Of a stretch of 64,000 nucleotides of DNA, positions 34,425 to 45,585 are shown one piece after another. The position numbers and the translations under genes are program-made. Numbering within the stretch: the first letter of the stretch is position 1; each line of letters opens with the position of its first letter. Below the pieces are notes generated by a model. It saw only the letters and a list, made by a program, of their open reading frames with translations, searched no databases and had not been told where the DNA came from. The stretch covers positions 22,775,444 to 22,839,443 of the forward strand of contig NC_068979.1 of the NCBI RefSeq assembly GCF_016808095.1. The letters run 5' to 3'. The DNA comes from Vigna angularis. Taxonomy: Eukaryota > Streptophyta > Magnoliopsida > Fabales > Fabaceae.

Positions 34425-34638
34425 CTTTCTTGACGTTCTTTTCTTTTTTACGTTTTTTTCCGTCCTTGTTAGTCGCAACCAAGTCCCAAAGTACCGCCTA
34501 CACGACTCCGACTAACTCTTACCACGGCTTTTTCGGACCCAAACCATCCACCTCAGGGCCCTCGCACGCGTCTCCCCAAGTGTTAAAACTTGTACACGCT
34601 GCCGAAGCCATATATGCATTGATCGTGCGATACTTGAC

Positions 34639-34756
34639 AGGTGCGATCATACCAGCACTAATGCACCGGATCCCATCAGAACTCCGCAGTCAAGCGTGCT
34701 TGGGCGACAGTAGTACTAGGATGGGTGACCTCCTGGGAAGTCCTCGTGTTGCACCT
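34639..34756 (+). rRNA. 5S rRNA, copy 21
   Basis: Class G: T53C, G70C. Confidence 0.92.
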
Positions 34757-34970
34757 CTTTTTTGACGTTCTTTTCTTTTTTACGTTTTTTTCCGTCCTTG
34801 TTAGTCGCGACCAAGTCCCAAAGTACCGCCTACACGACTCCGGCTAACTCTTACCACGGCTTTTTCGGACCCAAGCCATCCACCTCAGGGCCCTCGCACG
34901 CGTCTCCCCAAGTGTTAAAACTTGTACACGCTGCCGAAGCTATATATGCATTGATCGTGCGATACTTGAC

Positions 34971-35088
34971 AGGTGCGATCATACCAGCACTAATGCACCG
35001 GATCCCATCAGAACTCCGCAGTCATGCGTGCCTGGGCGAGAGTAGTACTAGGATGGGTGACCTCCTGGGAAGTCCTCGTGTTGCACCT
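34971..35088 (+). rRNA. 5S rRNA, copy 22
   Basis: Class H: T53C, A55T, T62C. Confidence 0.9.
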
Positions 35089-35302
35089 CTTTTTTGACGT
35101 TCTTTTCTTTTTTACGTTTTTTTCCGTCCTTGTTAGTCGCAACCAAGTCCCAAAGTACCGCCTACACGACTCCGACTAACTCTTACCACGGCTTTTTCGG
35201 ACCCAAACCATCCACCTCAGGGCCCTCGCACGCGTCTCCCCAAGTGTTAAAACTTGTACACGCTGCCGAAGCCATATATGCATAGATCGTGCGATACTTG
35301 AC

Positions 35303-35420
35303 AGGTCCGATCATACCAGCACTAATGCACCGGATCCCATCAGAACTCCGCAGTCAAGCGTGCTTGGGCGAGAGTAGTACTAGGATGGGTGACCTCCTGG
35401 GAAGTCCTCGTGTTGCACCT
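35303..35420 (+). rRNA. 5S rRNA, copy 23
   Basis: G5C, T53C; upstream GCATAG for GCATTG. Confidence 0.92.
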
Positions 35421-35634
35421 CTTTTTTGATGTTCTTTTCTTTTTTACGTTTTTTTCCGTCCTTGTTAGTCGCGACCAAGTCCCAAAGTACCGCCTACACG
35501 ACTCCGGCTAACTCTTACCACGGCTTTTTCTGACCCAAGCCATCCACCTCAGGGCCCTCGCACGCGTCTCCCCAAGTGTTAAAACTTGTACACGCTGCCG
35601 AAGCTATATATGCATTGATCGTGCGATACTTGAC

Positions 35635-35752
35635 AGGTGCGATCATACCAGAACTAATGCACCGGATCCCATCAGAACTCCGCAGTCAAGCGTGCTTGGG
35701 CGAGAGTAGTACTAAAATTGGTGACCTCCTGGGAAGTCCTCGTGTTGCACCT
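35635..35752 (+). rRNA. 5S rRNA, copy 24, probably defective
   Basis: C18A, T53C, G81A, G82A, G85T; the last three hit the C-box region. Confidence 0.8.
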
Positions 35753-35966
35753 CTTTTTTGACGTTCTTTTCTTTTTTACGTTTTTTTCCGTCCTAGTTAG
35801 TCGCCACCAAGTCCCAAAGTACCGCCTACACGACTCCGACTAACTCTTACCACGGCTTTTTCGGACCCAAACCATCCACCTCAGGGCCCTCGCACGCGTC
35901 TCCCCAAGTTTTAAAACTTGTACACGCTGCCTAAGCCATATATGCATTGATCGTGCGATACTTGAC

Positions 35967-36084
35967 AGGTGCGATCATACCAGCACTAATGCACCGGATC
36001 CCATCAGAACTCTGCAGTCAAGCGTGCTTGGGCGAGAGTAGTACTAGGATGGGTGACCTCCTCGGAAGTCCTCGTGTTGCACCT
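35967..36084 (+). rRNA. 5S rRNA, copy 25
   Basis: C47T, T53C, G97C. Confidence 0.9.
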
Positions 36085-36298
36085 CTTTTTTGACGTTCTT
36101 TTCTTTTTTACGTTTTTTTCCGTCCTTGTTAGTCGCAACCAAGTCCCAAAGTACCGCCTACACGACTCCGACTAACTCTTACCACGGCTTTTTCGGACCC
36201 AAACCATTCACCTCAGGGCCCTCGCACGCGTCTCCCCAAGTGTTAAAACTTGTACACGCTGCCGAAGCCATATATGCATTGATCGTGCGATACTTGAC

Positions 36299-36416
36299 AG
36301 GTGCGATCATACCAGCACTAATGCACCGGATCCCATCAGAACTCCGCAGTCAAGCGTGCTTGGGCGAGAGTAGTACTAGGATCGGTGACCTCCTGGGAAG
36401 TCCTCGTGTTGCACCT
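36299..36416 (+). rRNA. 5S rRNA, copy 26
   Basis: T53C, G85C. Confidence 0.91.
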
Positions 36417-36629
36417 CTTTTTTGACGTTCTTTTCTTTTTTACGTTTTTTCCGTCCTTGTTAGTCGCAACCAAGTCCCAAAGTACCGCCTACACGACTCC
36501 GACTAACTCTTACCACGGCTTTTTCGGACCCAAACCATCCACCTCAGGGCCCTCGCACGCGTCTCCCCAAGTGTTAAAACTTGTACACGCTGCCGAAGCC
36601 ATATATGCATTGATCGTGCGATACTTGAT

Positions 36630-36747
36630 AGGTGCGATCATACCAACACTAATGCACCGGATCCCATCAGAACTGCGCAGTCAAGCGTGCTTGAGCGAGA
36701 GTAGTACTAGGATGGGTGACCTCCTGGGAAGTCCTCGTGTTGCACCT
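36630..36747 (+). rRNA. 5S rRNA, copy 27
   Basis: T at -1; G17A, C46G, T53C, G65A. Last T53C copy before the gap. Confidence 0.87.
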
Positions 36748-36916
36748 CTTTTTTGACGTTCTTTTCTTTTTTACGTTTTTTTCCGTCCTTGTTAGTCGCA
36801 ACCAAGTCCCAAAGTACCGCCTACACGACTCCGACTAACTCTTACCACGGCTTTTTCGGACCCAAACCATCCACCTCAGGGCCCTCGCACGCGTCCCCCA
36901 AGTGTTAAAACTTGTA

Positions 36917-37016
36917 NNNNNNNNNNNNNNNNNNNNNNNNNNNNNNNNNNNNNNNNNNNNNNNNNNNNNNNNNNNNNNNNNNNNNNNNNNNNNNNNNNNN
37001 NNNNNNNNNNNNNNNN
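36917..37016. other. Assembly gap of 100 N
   Basis: The 16 bases before the gap (AGTGTTAAAACTTGTA) are identical to the 16 bases after it, so both contigs end at the same place in the unit. The 100 N are a placeholder. Confidence 0.97.
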
Positions 37017-37076
37017 AGTGTTAAAACTTGTATACGCTGCCGAAGCCATATATGCATTGATCGTGCAATACTTGAC

Positions 37077-37194
37077 AGGTGCGATCATACCAGCACTAAT
37101 GCATCAGATCCCATCAGAACTCCGTAGTTAAGCGTGCTTGGGCGAGAGTAGTACTAGGATGGGTGACCTCTTGGGAAGTCCCCGTGTTGCACCT
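37077..37194 (+). rRNA. 5S rRNA, copy 28
   Basis: First copy after the gap. T52 T53 kept; C28T, G30A, C49T, C95T, T106C; upstream GCAATAC for GCGATAC. Confidence 0.88.
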
Positions 37195-37408
37195 CTTTTT
37201 TGACGTTCTTTTCTTTTTTACCTTTTTTTCCGTCCTTGTTAGTCGCAACCAAGTCCCAAAGTACCGCCTACATGACTCTGACTAACTCTTACCACGGCTT
37301 TTTCGGACCCAAACCATCCACCTCAGAGCCCTCGCACGCGTCTCCCCAAGTGTTAAAACTTGTACACGCTGGCGAAGCCATATATGCATTGATCGTGCAA
37401 TACTTGAC

Positions 37409-37526
37409 AGGTGCGATCATACCAGCACTAATGCATTAGATCCCATCAGAACTCTGCAGTGAAGCGTGCTTGGGTGAGAGTAGTACTAGGAAGGGTGACC
37501 TCCTGGGAAGTCCTCGTGTTGCACCT
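37409..37526 (+). rRNA. 5S rRNA, copy 29
   Basis: C28T, C29T, G30A, C47T, T53G, C67T, T84A; one of the more diverged copies. Confidence 0.83.
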
Positions 37527-37740
37527 CTTTTTTGACGTTCTTTTCTTTTTTATATTTTTTTTCGTCCTTGTTAGTCGGAACCAAGTCGCAAAGTACCGCC
37601 TACACGACTCTGACTAACTCTTACCACGGCTTTTTCGGACCCAAACCATCTACCTCAGGGCCCTCGCACGCGTCTCCCCAAGCTTTAAAACTTGTACACG
37701 CTGCCGAAGCCATATATGCATTGATCGTGCGATACTTGAC

Positions 37741-37858
37741 AGGTGCGATCATACCAGCACTAATGCACCGGATCCCATCAGAACTCCGCAGCTAAGCGTG
37801 GTTGGGCGAGTGTAGTACTAGGATGGGTGACCTCCTGGGAAGTCCTCGTGTTGCACCT
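37741..37858 (+). rRNA. 5S rRNA, copy 30
   Basis: T52C, C61G, A71T. Confidence 0.9.
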
Positions 37859-38072
37859 CTTTTTTGACGTTCTTTTCTTTTTTACGTTTTTTTCCATCCT
37901 TGTTAGTCGCAACCAAGTCCCAAAGTACCGCCTACACGACTCCGACTAACTCTTACCACGGCTTTTTCGGACCCAAACCATCCACCTCAGGGCCCTCGCA
38001 CGCGTCTCCCAAAGTGTTAAAACTTGTACACGCTGCCGAAGCCATATATGCATTGATCGTGCGATACTTGAC

Positions 38073-38190
38073 AGGTGCGATCATACCAGCACTAATGCAC
38101 TGGATCCCATCAGAACTCCGCAGTGAAGCGTGCTTGGGCGAGAGTAGTACTAGGATGGGTGACCTCCTGGGAAGTCCTCTTGTTGCACCT
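38073..38190 (+). rRNA. 5S rRNA, copy 31
   Basis: C29T, T53G, G108T. Confidence 0.9.
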
Positions 38191-38404
38191 CTTTTTTGAC
38201 GTTCTTTTCTTTTTTACGTTTTTTTCCGTCCTTGTTAGTCGCAACCAAGTCCCAAAGTACCGCCTACACGACTCCGACTAACTCTTACCACGGCTTTTTC
38301 GGACCCAAACCATCCACCTCAGTGCCCTCGCACGCGTCTCCCCAAGCGTTAAAACTTGTACATGCTGCCGAAGCCATATATGCATTGATCGTGCGATACT
38401 TGAC

Positions 38405-38522
38405 AGGTGCGATCATACCAGCACTAATGCACCGGATCCCATCAAAAGTCCGCAGCTAAGCGTGCTTGGGCGAGAGTAGTACTAGGATGGGTGACCTCCT
38501 GGGAAGTCCTCGTGTTGCACCT
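38405..38522 (+). rRNA. 5S rRNA, copy 32
   Basis: G41A, C44G, T52C. Confidence 0.9.
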
Positions 38523-38736
38523 CTTTTTTGACGTTCTTTTCTTTTTTACGTTTTTTTCCGTCCTTGTTAGTCGCAACCAAGTCCCAAAGTACCGCCTACA
38601 CGACTCTGACTAACTCTTACCACGGCTTTTTCGGACCCAAACCATCCACCTCAGAGCCCTCGCACGCGTCTCCCCAAGTGTTAAAACTTGTACACGCTGC
38701 CGAAGCCATATATGCATTGATCGTGCAATACTTGAC

Positions 38737-38854
38737 AGGTGCGATCATACCAGCACTAATGCATCAGATCCCATCAGAACTCCGTAGTTAAGCGTGCTTG
38801 GGCGAGAGTAGTACTAGGATGGGTGACCTCCTGGGAAGTCCTCGTGTTGCACCT
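38737..38854 (+). rRNA. 5S rRNA, copy 33
   Basis: T52 T53 kept; C28T, G30A, C49T. Confidence 0.9.
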
Positions 38855-38945
38855 CTTTTTTAGGGCCCTCGCACGCGTCTCCCCAAGTGTTACAACTTGT
38901 ACACGCTGCCGAAGCAATATATGCATTGATCGTGCGATACTTGAC

Positions 38946-39063
38946 AGGTGCGATCATACCAGCACTAATGCACCGGATCCCATCAGAACTCCGCAGCTAA
39001 GCGTGCTTGGGCGAGTGTAGTACTAGGATGGGTGACCTCCTGGGAAGTCCTCCTGTTGCACCT
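38946..39063 (+). rRNA. 5S rRNA, copy 34 (209-bp unit)
   Basis: T52C, A71T, G108C. The spacer before it lacks about 123 bp, from just after the T-run to AGGGCCCTCG; TATATG is intact. Confidence 0.9.
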
Positions 39064-39277
39064 CTTTTTTGACGTTCTTTTCTTTTTTACGTTTTTTTCC
39101 GTCCTTGTTAGTCGCAACCAAGTCCCAAAGTACCGCCTACACGACTCCGACTAACTCTTACCACGGCTTTTTCGGACCCAAACCATCCACCTCAGGGCCC
39201 TCGCACGCGTCTCCCCAAGTGTTACAACTTGTACACGCTGCCGAAGCCATATATGCATTGATCGTGCGATACTTGAA

Positions 39278-39395
39278 AGGTGCGATCATACCAGCACTAA
39301 TGAACCGGATCCCATCAGAACTCCGCAGTGAAGCGTGCTTGGGCGAGAGTAGTACTAGGATGGGTGACCTCTTGGGAAGTCCTCGTGTTGCACCT
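39278..39395 (+). rRNA. 5S rRNA, copy 35
   Basis: Class a: A at -1; C26A, T53G, C95T. Confidence 0.9.
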
Positions 39396-39609
39396 CTTTT
39401 TTGACGTTCTTTTCTTTTTTACGTTTTTTTCCGTCCTTGTTAGTCGCAACCAAGTCCCAAAGTACCGCCTACACGACTCTGACTAACTCTTACCACGGCT
39501 TTTTCGGACCCAAACCATCCACCTCAGGGCCCTCGCACGCGTCTCCCCAAGTGTTAAAACTTGTACACGCTGCCGAAGCCATATATGCATTGATCGTGCG
39601 ATACTTGAC

Positions 39610-39727
39610 AGGTGCGATCATACCAGCACTAATGCACTGGATCCCATCAGAACTCCGCAGTGAAGCGTGCTTGGGCGAGAGTAGTACTAGGATCGGTGAC
39701 CTCCTGGGAAGTCCTCGTGTCGCACCT
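39610..39727 (+). rRNA. 5S rRNA, copy 36
   Basis: Class b: C29T, T53G, G85C, T112C. Confidence 0.9.
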
Positions 39728-39941
39728 CTTTTTTGACGTTCTTTTCTTTTTTACATTTTTTTCCGTCCTTGTTAGTCGCAACCAAGTCCCAAAGTACCGC
39801 CTACACGACTCCGACTAACTCTTACCACGACTTTTTCGGACCCAAACCATCCACCTCAAAGCCCTCGCACGCGTCTCCCCAAGTGTTAAAACTTGTACAC
39901 GCTGCCGAAGCCATATATGCATTGATCGTGCGATACTTGAC

Positions 39942-40059
39942 AGGTGCGATCAAACCAGTACTAATGCACTGGATCCCATCAGAACTCCGCAGTGAAGCGT
40001 GCTTGGGCGAGAGTAGTACTAGGATGGGTGACCTCCTGGGAAGTCCTCGTGTTGCACCT
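39942..40059 (+). rRNA. 5S rRNA, copy 37
   Basis: Class c variant: T12A, C18T, C29T, T53G. Confidence 0.9.
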
Positions 40060-40273
40060 CTTTTTTGACGTTCTTTTCTTTTTTACGTTTTTTTCCGTCC
40101 TTGTTAGTCGCAACCAAGTCCCAAAGTACCGCCTACAGGACTCCGACTAACTCTTACCACGGCTTTTTCGGAACCAAACCATCCACCTTAGGGCCCTCGC
40201 TCGCGTCTCCCCAAGTGTTACAACTTGTACACGCTGCCGAAGCAATATATGCATTGATCGTGCGATACTTGAC

Positions 40274-40391
40274 AGGTGCGATCAAACCAGTACTAATGCA
40301 CCGGATCCCATCAGAACTCCGCAGTGAAGCGTGCTTGGGCGAGAGTAGTACTAGGATGGGTGACCTCCTGGGAAGTCCTCGCGTTGTACCT
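40274..40391 (+). rRNA. 5S rRNA, copy 38 (chimeric unit)
   Basis: Class-d spacer joined to a class-c gene: T12A, C18T, T53G, T109C, plus C114T. Confidence 0.88.
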
Positions 40392-40605
40392 CTTTTTTGA
40401 CGTTCTTTTCTTTTTTACGTTTTTTTCCGTCCTTGTTAGTCGCAACCAAGTCCCAAAGTACCGCCTACACGACTCTGACTAACTCTTACCACGGCTTTTT
40501 CGGACCCAAACCATCCACCTCAGAGCCCTCGCACGCGTCTCCCCAAGTGTTAAAACTTGTACACGCTGCCGAAGCCATATATGGATTGATCGTGCAATAC
40601 TTGAC

Positions 40606-40723
40606 AGGTGCGGTCATACCAGTACTAATGCATCAGATCCCATCAGAACTCCGCAGTGAAGCGTGCTTGGGCGAGACTAGTACTAGGATAGGTGACCTCT
40701 TGGGAAGTCCTCGTGTTGCACCT
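40606..40723 (+). rRNA. 5S rRNA, copy 39
   Basis: Class e: A8G, C18T, C28T, G30A, T53G, G72C, G85A, C95T. Confidence 0.85.
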
Positions 40724-40937
40724 CTTTTTTGACGTTCTTTTCTTTTTTATATTTTTTTTCGTCCTTGTTAGTCGCAACCAAGTCCCAAAGTACCGCCTAC
40801 ACGACTCTGACTAACTCTTACCACGGCTTTTTCGGACCCAAACCATCTACCTCAGGGCCCTCGCACGCGTCTCCCCATGCTATAAAACTTGTACACGCTG
40901 CCGAAGCCATATATGCATTGATCGTGCGATACTTGAC

Positions 40938-41055
40938 AGGTGCTATCATACCAGCACTAATGCACCGGATCCCATCAGAACTCCGCAGCTAAGCGTGCTT
41001 GGGCGAGTGTAGTACTAGGATGGGTGACCTCCTGGGAAGTCCTCGTGTTGCACCT
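40938..41055 (+). rRNA. 5S rRNA, copy 40
   Basis: Class f: G7T, T52C, A71T. Confidence 0.9.
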
Positions 41056-41269
41056 CTTTTTTGACGTTCTTTTCTTTTTTACGTTTTTTTCCGTCCTTGT
41101 TAGTCGCAACCAAGTCCCAAAGTACCGCCTACAGGACTCCGACTAACTCTTACCACGGCTTTTTCGGAACCAAACCATCCACCTTAGGGCCCTCGCTCGC
41201 GTCTCCCCAAGTGTTACAACTTGTACACGCTGCCGAAGCAATATATGCATTGATCGTGCGATACTTGAC

Positions 41270-41387
41270 AGGTGCGATCATACCAGCACTAATGCACCGG
41301 ATCCCATCAGAACTCCGCAGCTAAGCGTGCTTGGGCGAGTGTAGTACTAGGATGGGTGACCTCCTGGGAAGTCCTCCTGTTGCACCT
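41270..41387 (+). rRNA. 5S rRNA, copy 41
   Basis: Class d: T52C, A71T, G108C. Confidence 0.9.
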
Positions 41388-41601
41388 CTTTTTTGACGTT
41401 CTTTTCTTTTTTACGTTTTTTTCCGTCCTTGTTAGTCGCAACCAAGTCCCAAAGTACCGCCTACACGACTCCGACTGACTCTTACCACGGCTTTTTCGGA
41501 CCCAAACCATCCACCTCAGGGCCCTCGCACGCGTCTCCCCAAGTGTTACAACTTGTACACGCTGCCGAAGCCATATATGCATTGATCGTGCGATACTTGA
41601 C

Positions 41602-41719
41602 AGGTGCGATCATACCAGCACTAATGAACCGGATCCCATCAGAACTCCGCAGTGAAGCGTGCTTGGGCGAGAGTAGTACTAGGATGGGTGACCTCTTGGG
41701 AAGTCCTCGTGTTGCACCT
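41602..41719 (+). rRNA. 5S rRNA, copy 42
   Basis: Class a with normal C at -1: C26A, T53G, C95T. Confidence 0.9.
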
Positions 41720-41933
41720 CTTTTTTGACGTTCTTTTCTTTTTTACGTTTTTTTCCGTCCTTGTTAGTCGCAACCAAGTCCCAAAGTACCGCCTACACGA
41801 CTCTGACTAACTCTTACCACGGCTTTTTCGGACCCAAACCATCCACCTCAGGGCCCTCGCACGCGTCTCCCCAAGTGTTAAAACTTGTACACGCTGCCGA
41901 AGCCATATATGCATTGATCGTGCGATACTTGAC

Positions 41934-42051
41934 AGGTGCGATCATACCAGCACTAATGCACTGGATCCCATCAGAACTCCGCAGTGAAGCGTGCTTGGGC
42001 GAGAGTAGTACTAGGATCGGTGACCTCCTGGGAAGTCCTCGTGTCGCACCT
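41934..42051 (+). rRNA. 5S rRNA, copy 43
   Basis: Class b: C29T, T53G, G85C, T112C. Confidence 0.9.
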
Positions 42052-42265
42052 CTTTTTTGACGTTCTTTTCTTTTTTACATTTTTTTCCGTCCTTGTTAGT
42101 CGCAACCAAGTCCCAAAGTACCGCCTACACGACTCCGACTAACTCTTACCACGACTTTTTCGGACCCAAACCATCCACCTCAAAGCCCTCGCACGCGTCT
42201 CCCCAAGTGTTAAAACTTGTACACGCTGCCGAAGCCATATATGCATTGATCGTGCGATACTTGAC

Positions 42266-42383
42266 AGCTGCGATCAAACCAGTACTAATGCACCGGATCC
42301 CATCAGAACTCCGCAGTGAAGCGTGCTTGGGCGAGAGTAGTACTAGGATGGGTGACCTCCTGGGAAGTCCTCGCGTTGCACCT
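42266..42383 (+). rRNA. 5S rRNA, copy 44
   Basis: Class c1: G3C, T12A, C18T, T53G, T109C. Confidence 0.88.
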
Positions 42384-42597
42384 CTTTTTTGACGTTCTTT
42401 TCTTTTTTACGTTTTTTTCCGTCCTTGTTAGTCGCAACCAAGTCCCAAAGTACCGCCTACACGACTCTGACTAACTCTTACCACGGCTTTTTCGGACCCA
42501 AACCATCCACCTCAGAGCCCTCGCACGCGTCTCCCCAAGTGTTAAAACTTGTACACGCTGCCGAAGCCATATATGGATTGATCGTGCAATACTTGAC

Positions 42598-42715
42598 AGG
42601 TGCGGTCATACCAGTACTAATGCATCAGATCCCATCAGAACTCCGTAGTTAAGCGTGCTTGGGCGAGAGTAGTACTAGGATGGGTGACCTCTTGGGAAGT
42701 CCTCGTGTTGCACCT
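42598..42715 (+). rRNA. 5S rRNA, copy 45
   Basis: Class e': T52 T53 kept; A8G, C18T, C28T, G30A, C49T, C95T. Confidence 0.87.
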
Positions 42716-42929
42716 CTTTTTTGACGTTCTTTTCTTTTTTACGTTTTTTTCCGTCCTTGTTAGTCGCAACCAAGTCCCAAAGTACCGCCTACACGACTCC
42801 GACTAACTCTTACCACGGCTTTTTCGGACCCAAACCATCCACCTCAGGGCCCTCGCACGCGTCTCCCCAAGTGTTACAACTTGTACACGCTGCCGAAGCC
42901 ATATATGCATTGATCGTGCGATACTTGAA

Positions 42930-43047
42930 AGGTGCGATCATACCAGCACTAATGAACCGGATCCCATCAGAACTCCGCAGTGAAGCGTGCTTGGGCGAGA
43001 GTAGTACTAGGATGGGTGACCTCTTGGGAAGTCCTCGTGTTGCACCT
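42930..43047 (+). rRNA. 5S rRNA, copy 46
   Basis: Class a, A at -1: C26A, T53G, C95T. Confidence 0.9.
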
Positions 43048-43261
43048 CTTTTTTGACGTTCTTTTCTTTTTTACGTTTTTTTCCGTCCTTGTTAGTCGCA
43101 ACCAAGTCCCAAAGTACCGCCTACACGACTCTGACTAACTCTTACCACGGCTTTTTCGGACCCAAACCATCCACCTCAGGGCCCTCGCACGCGTCTCCCC
43201 AAGTGTTAAAACTTGTACACGCTGCCGAAGCCATATATGCATTGATCGTGCGATACTTGAC

Positions 43262-43379
43262 AGGTGCGATCATACCAGCACTAATGCACTGGATCCCATC
43301 AGAACTCCGCAGTGAAGCGTGCTTGGGCGAGAGTAGTACTAGGATCGGTGACCTCCTGGGAAGTCCTCGTGTCGCACCT
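43262..43379 (+). rRNA. 5S rRNA, copy 47
   Basis: Class b. Confidence 0.9.
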
Positions 43380-43593
43380 CTTTTTTGACGTTCTTTTCTT
43401 TTTTACATTTTTTTCCGTCCTTGTTAGTCGCAACCAAGTCCCAAAGTACCGCCTACACGACTCCGACTAACTCTTACCACGACTTTTTCGGACCCAAACC
43501 ATCCACCTCAAAGCCCTCGCACGCGTCTCCCCAAGTGTTAAAACTTGTACACGCTGCCGAAGCCATATATGCATTGATCGTGCGATACTTGAC

Positions 43594-43711
43594 AGGTGCG
43601 ATCAAACCAGTACTAATGCACCGGATCCCATCAGAACTCCGCAGTGAAGCGTGCTTGGGCGAGAGTAGTACTAGGATGGGTGACCTCCTGGGAAGTCCTC
43701 GCGTTGCACCT
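43594..43711 (+). rRNA. 5S rRNA, copy 48
   Basis: Class c2: T12A, C18T, T53G, T109C. Confidence 0.89.
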
Positions 43712-43925
43712 CTTTTTTGACGTTCTTTTCTTTTTTACGTTTTTTTCCGTCCTTGTTAGTCGCAACCAAGTCCCAAAGTACCGCCTACACGACTCTGACT
43801 AACTATTACCACGGCTTTTTCGGACCCAAACCATCCACCTCAGAGCCCTCGCACGCGTCTCCCCAAGTGTTAAAACTTGTACACGCTGCCGAAGCCATAT
43901 ATGGATTGATCGTGCAATACTTGAC

Positions 43926-44043
43926 AGGTGCGGTCATACCAGTACTAATGCATCATATCCCATCAGAACTCCGCAGTGAAGCGTGCTTGGGCGAGACTAG
44001 TACTAGGATAGGTGACCTCTTGGGAAGTCCTCGTGTTGCACCT
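43926..44043 (+). rRNA. 5S rRNA, copy 49
   Basis: Class e with private G31T. Confidence 0.84.
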
Positions 44044-44257
44044 CTTTTTTGACGTTCTTTTCTTTTTTATATTTTTTTTCGTCCTTGTTAGTCGCAACCA
44101 AGTCCCAAAGTACCGCCTACACGACTCTGACTAACTCTTACCACGGCTTTTTCGGACCCAAACCATCTACCTCAAGGCCCTCGCACGCGTCTCCCCATGC
44201 TATAAAACTTGTACACGCTGCCGAAGCCATATATGCATTGATCGTGCGATACTTGAC

Positions 44258-44375
44258 AGGTGCTATCATACCAGCACTAATGCACCGGATCCCATCAGAA
44301 CTCCGCAGCTAAGCGTGCTTGGGCGAGTGTAGTACTAGGATGGGTGACCTCCTGGGAAGTCCTCGTGTTGCACCT
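44258..44375 (+). rRNA. 5S rRNA, copy 50
   Basis: Class f. Confidence 0.9.
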
Positions 44376-44589
44376 CTTTTTTGACGTTCTTTTCTTTTTT
44401 ACGTTTTTTTCCGTCCTTGTTAGTCGCAACCAAGTCCCAAAGTACCGCCTACAGGACTCCGACTAACTCTTACCACGGCTTTTTCGGAACCAAACCATCC
44501 ACCTTAGGGCCCTCGCACGCGTCTCCCCAAGTGTTACAACTTGTACATGCTGCCGAAGCAATATATGCATTGATCGTGCGATACTTGAC

Positions 44590-44707
44590 AGGTGCGATCA
44601 TACCAGCACTAATGCACCGGATCCCATCAGAACTCCGCAGCTAAGCGTGCTTGGGCGAGTGTAGTACTAGGATGGGTGACCTCCTGGGAAGTCCTCCTGT
44701 TGCACCT
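44590..44707 (+). rRNA. 5S rRNA, copy 51
   Basis: Class d. Confidence 0.9.
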
Positions 44708-44921
44708 CTTTTTTGACGTTCTTTTCTTTTTTACGTTTTTTTCCGTCCTTGTTAGTCGCAACCAAGTCCCAAAGTACCGCCTACACGACTCCGACTAACT
44801 CTTACCACGGCTTTTTCGGACCCAAACCATCCACCTCAGGGCCCTCGCACGCGTCTCCCCAAGTGTTACAACTTGTACACGCTGCTGAAGCCATATATGC
44901 ATTGATCGTGCGATACTTGAA

Positions 44922-45039
44922 AGGTGCGATCATACCAGCACTAATGAACCGGATCCCATCAGAACTCCGCAGTGAAGCGTGCTTGGGCGAGAGTAGTACT
45001 AGGATGGGTGACCTCTTGGGAAGTCCTCGTGTTGCACCT
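44922..45039 (+). rRNA. 5S rRNA, copy 52
   Basis: Class a, A at -1. Confidence 0.9.
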
Positions 45040-45253
45040 CTTTTTTGACGTTCTTTTCTTTTTTACGTTTTTTTCCGTCCTTGTTAGTCGCAACCAAGTC
45101 CCAAAGTACCGCCTACACGACTCTGACTAACTCTTACCACGGCTTTTTCGGACCCAAACCATCCACCTCAGGGCCCTCGCACGCGTCTCCCCAAGTGTTA
45201 AAACTTGTACACGCTGCCGAAGCCATATATGCATTGATCGTGCGATACTTGAC

Positions 45254-45371
45254 AGGTGCGATCATACCAGCACTAATGCACTGGATCCCATCAGAACTCC
45301 GCAGTGAAGCGTGCTTGGGCGAGAGTAGTACTAGGATCGGTGACCTCCTGGGAAGTCCTCGTGTCGCACCT
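45254..45371 (+). rRNA. 5S rRNA, copy 53
   Basis: Class b. Confidence 0.9.
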
Positions 45372-45585
45372 CTTTTTTGACGTTCTTTTCTTTTTTACAT
45401 TTTTTTCCGTCCTTGTTAGTCGCAACCAAGTCCCAAAGTACCGCCTACACGACTCCGACTAACTCTTACCACGACTTTTTCGGACCCAAACCATCCACCT
45501 CAAAGCCCTCGCACGCGTCTCCCCAAGTGTTAAAACTTGTACACGCTGCCGAAGCCATATATGCATTGATCGTGCGATACTTGAC

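Larger units (their letters stand above)
29782..35093 (+). repeat. Five-unit higher-order repeat C-E-F-G-H, three copies
   Basis: The unit classes run C,E,F,G,H at 29782-31441, 31442-33101 and 33434-35093, each 1660 bp, with one D unit (33102-33433) between the second and third. Each class is defined by private variants shared at the equivalent place: G2T/T96G/G102C in C, G51A/T52C in E, T76C in F, G70C in G, A55T/T62C in H. Confidence 0.93.
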
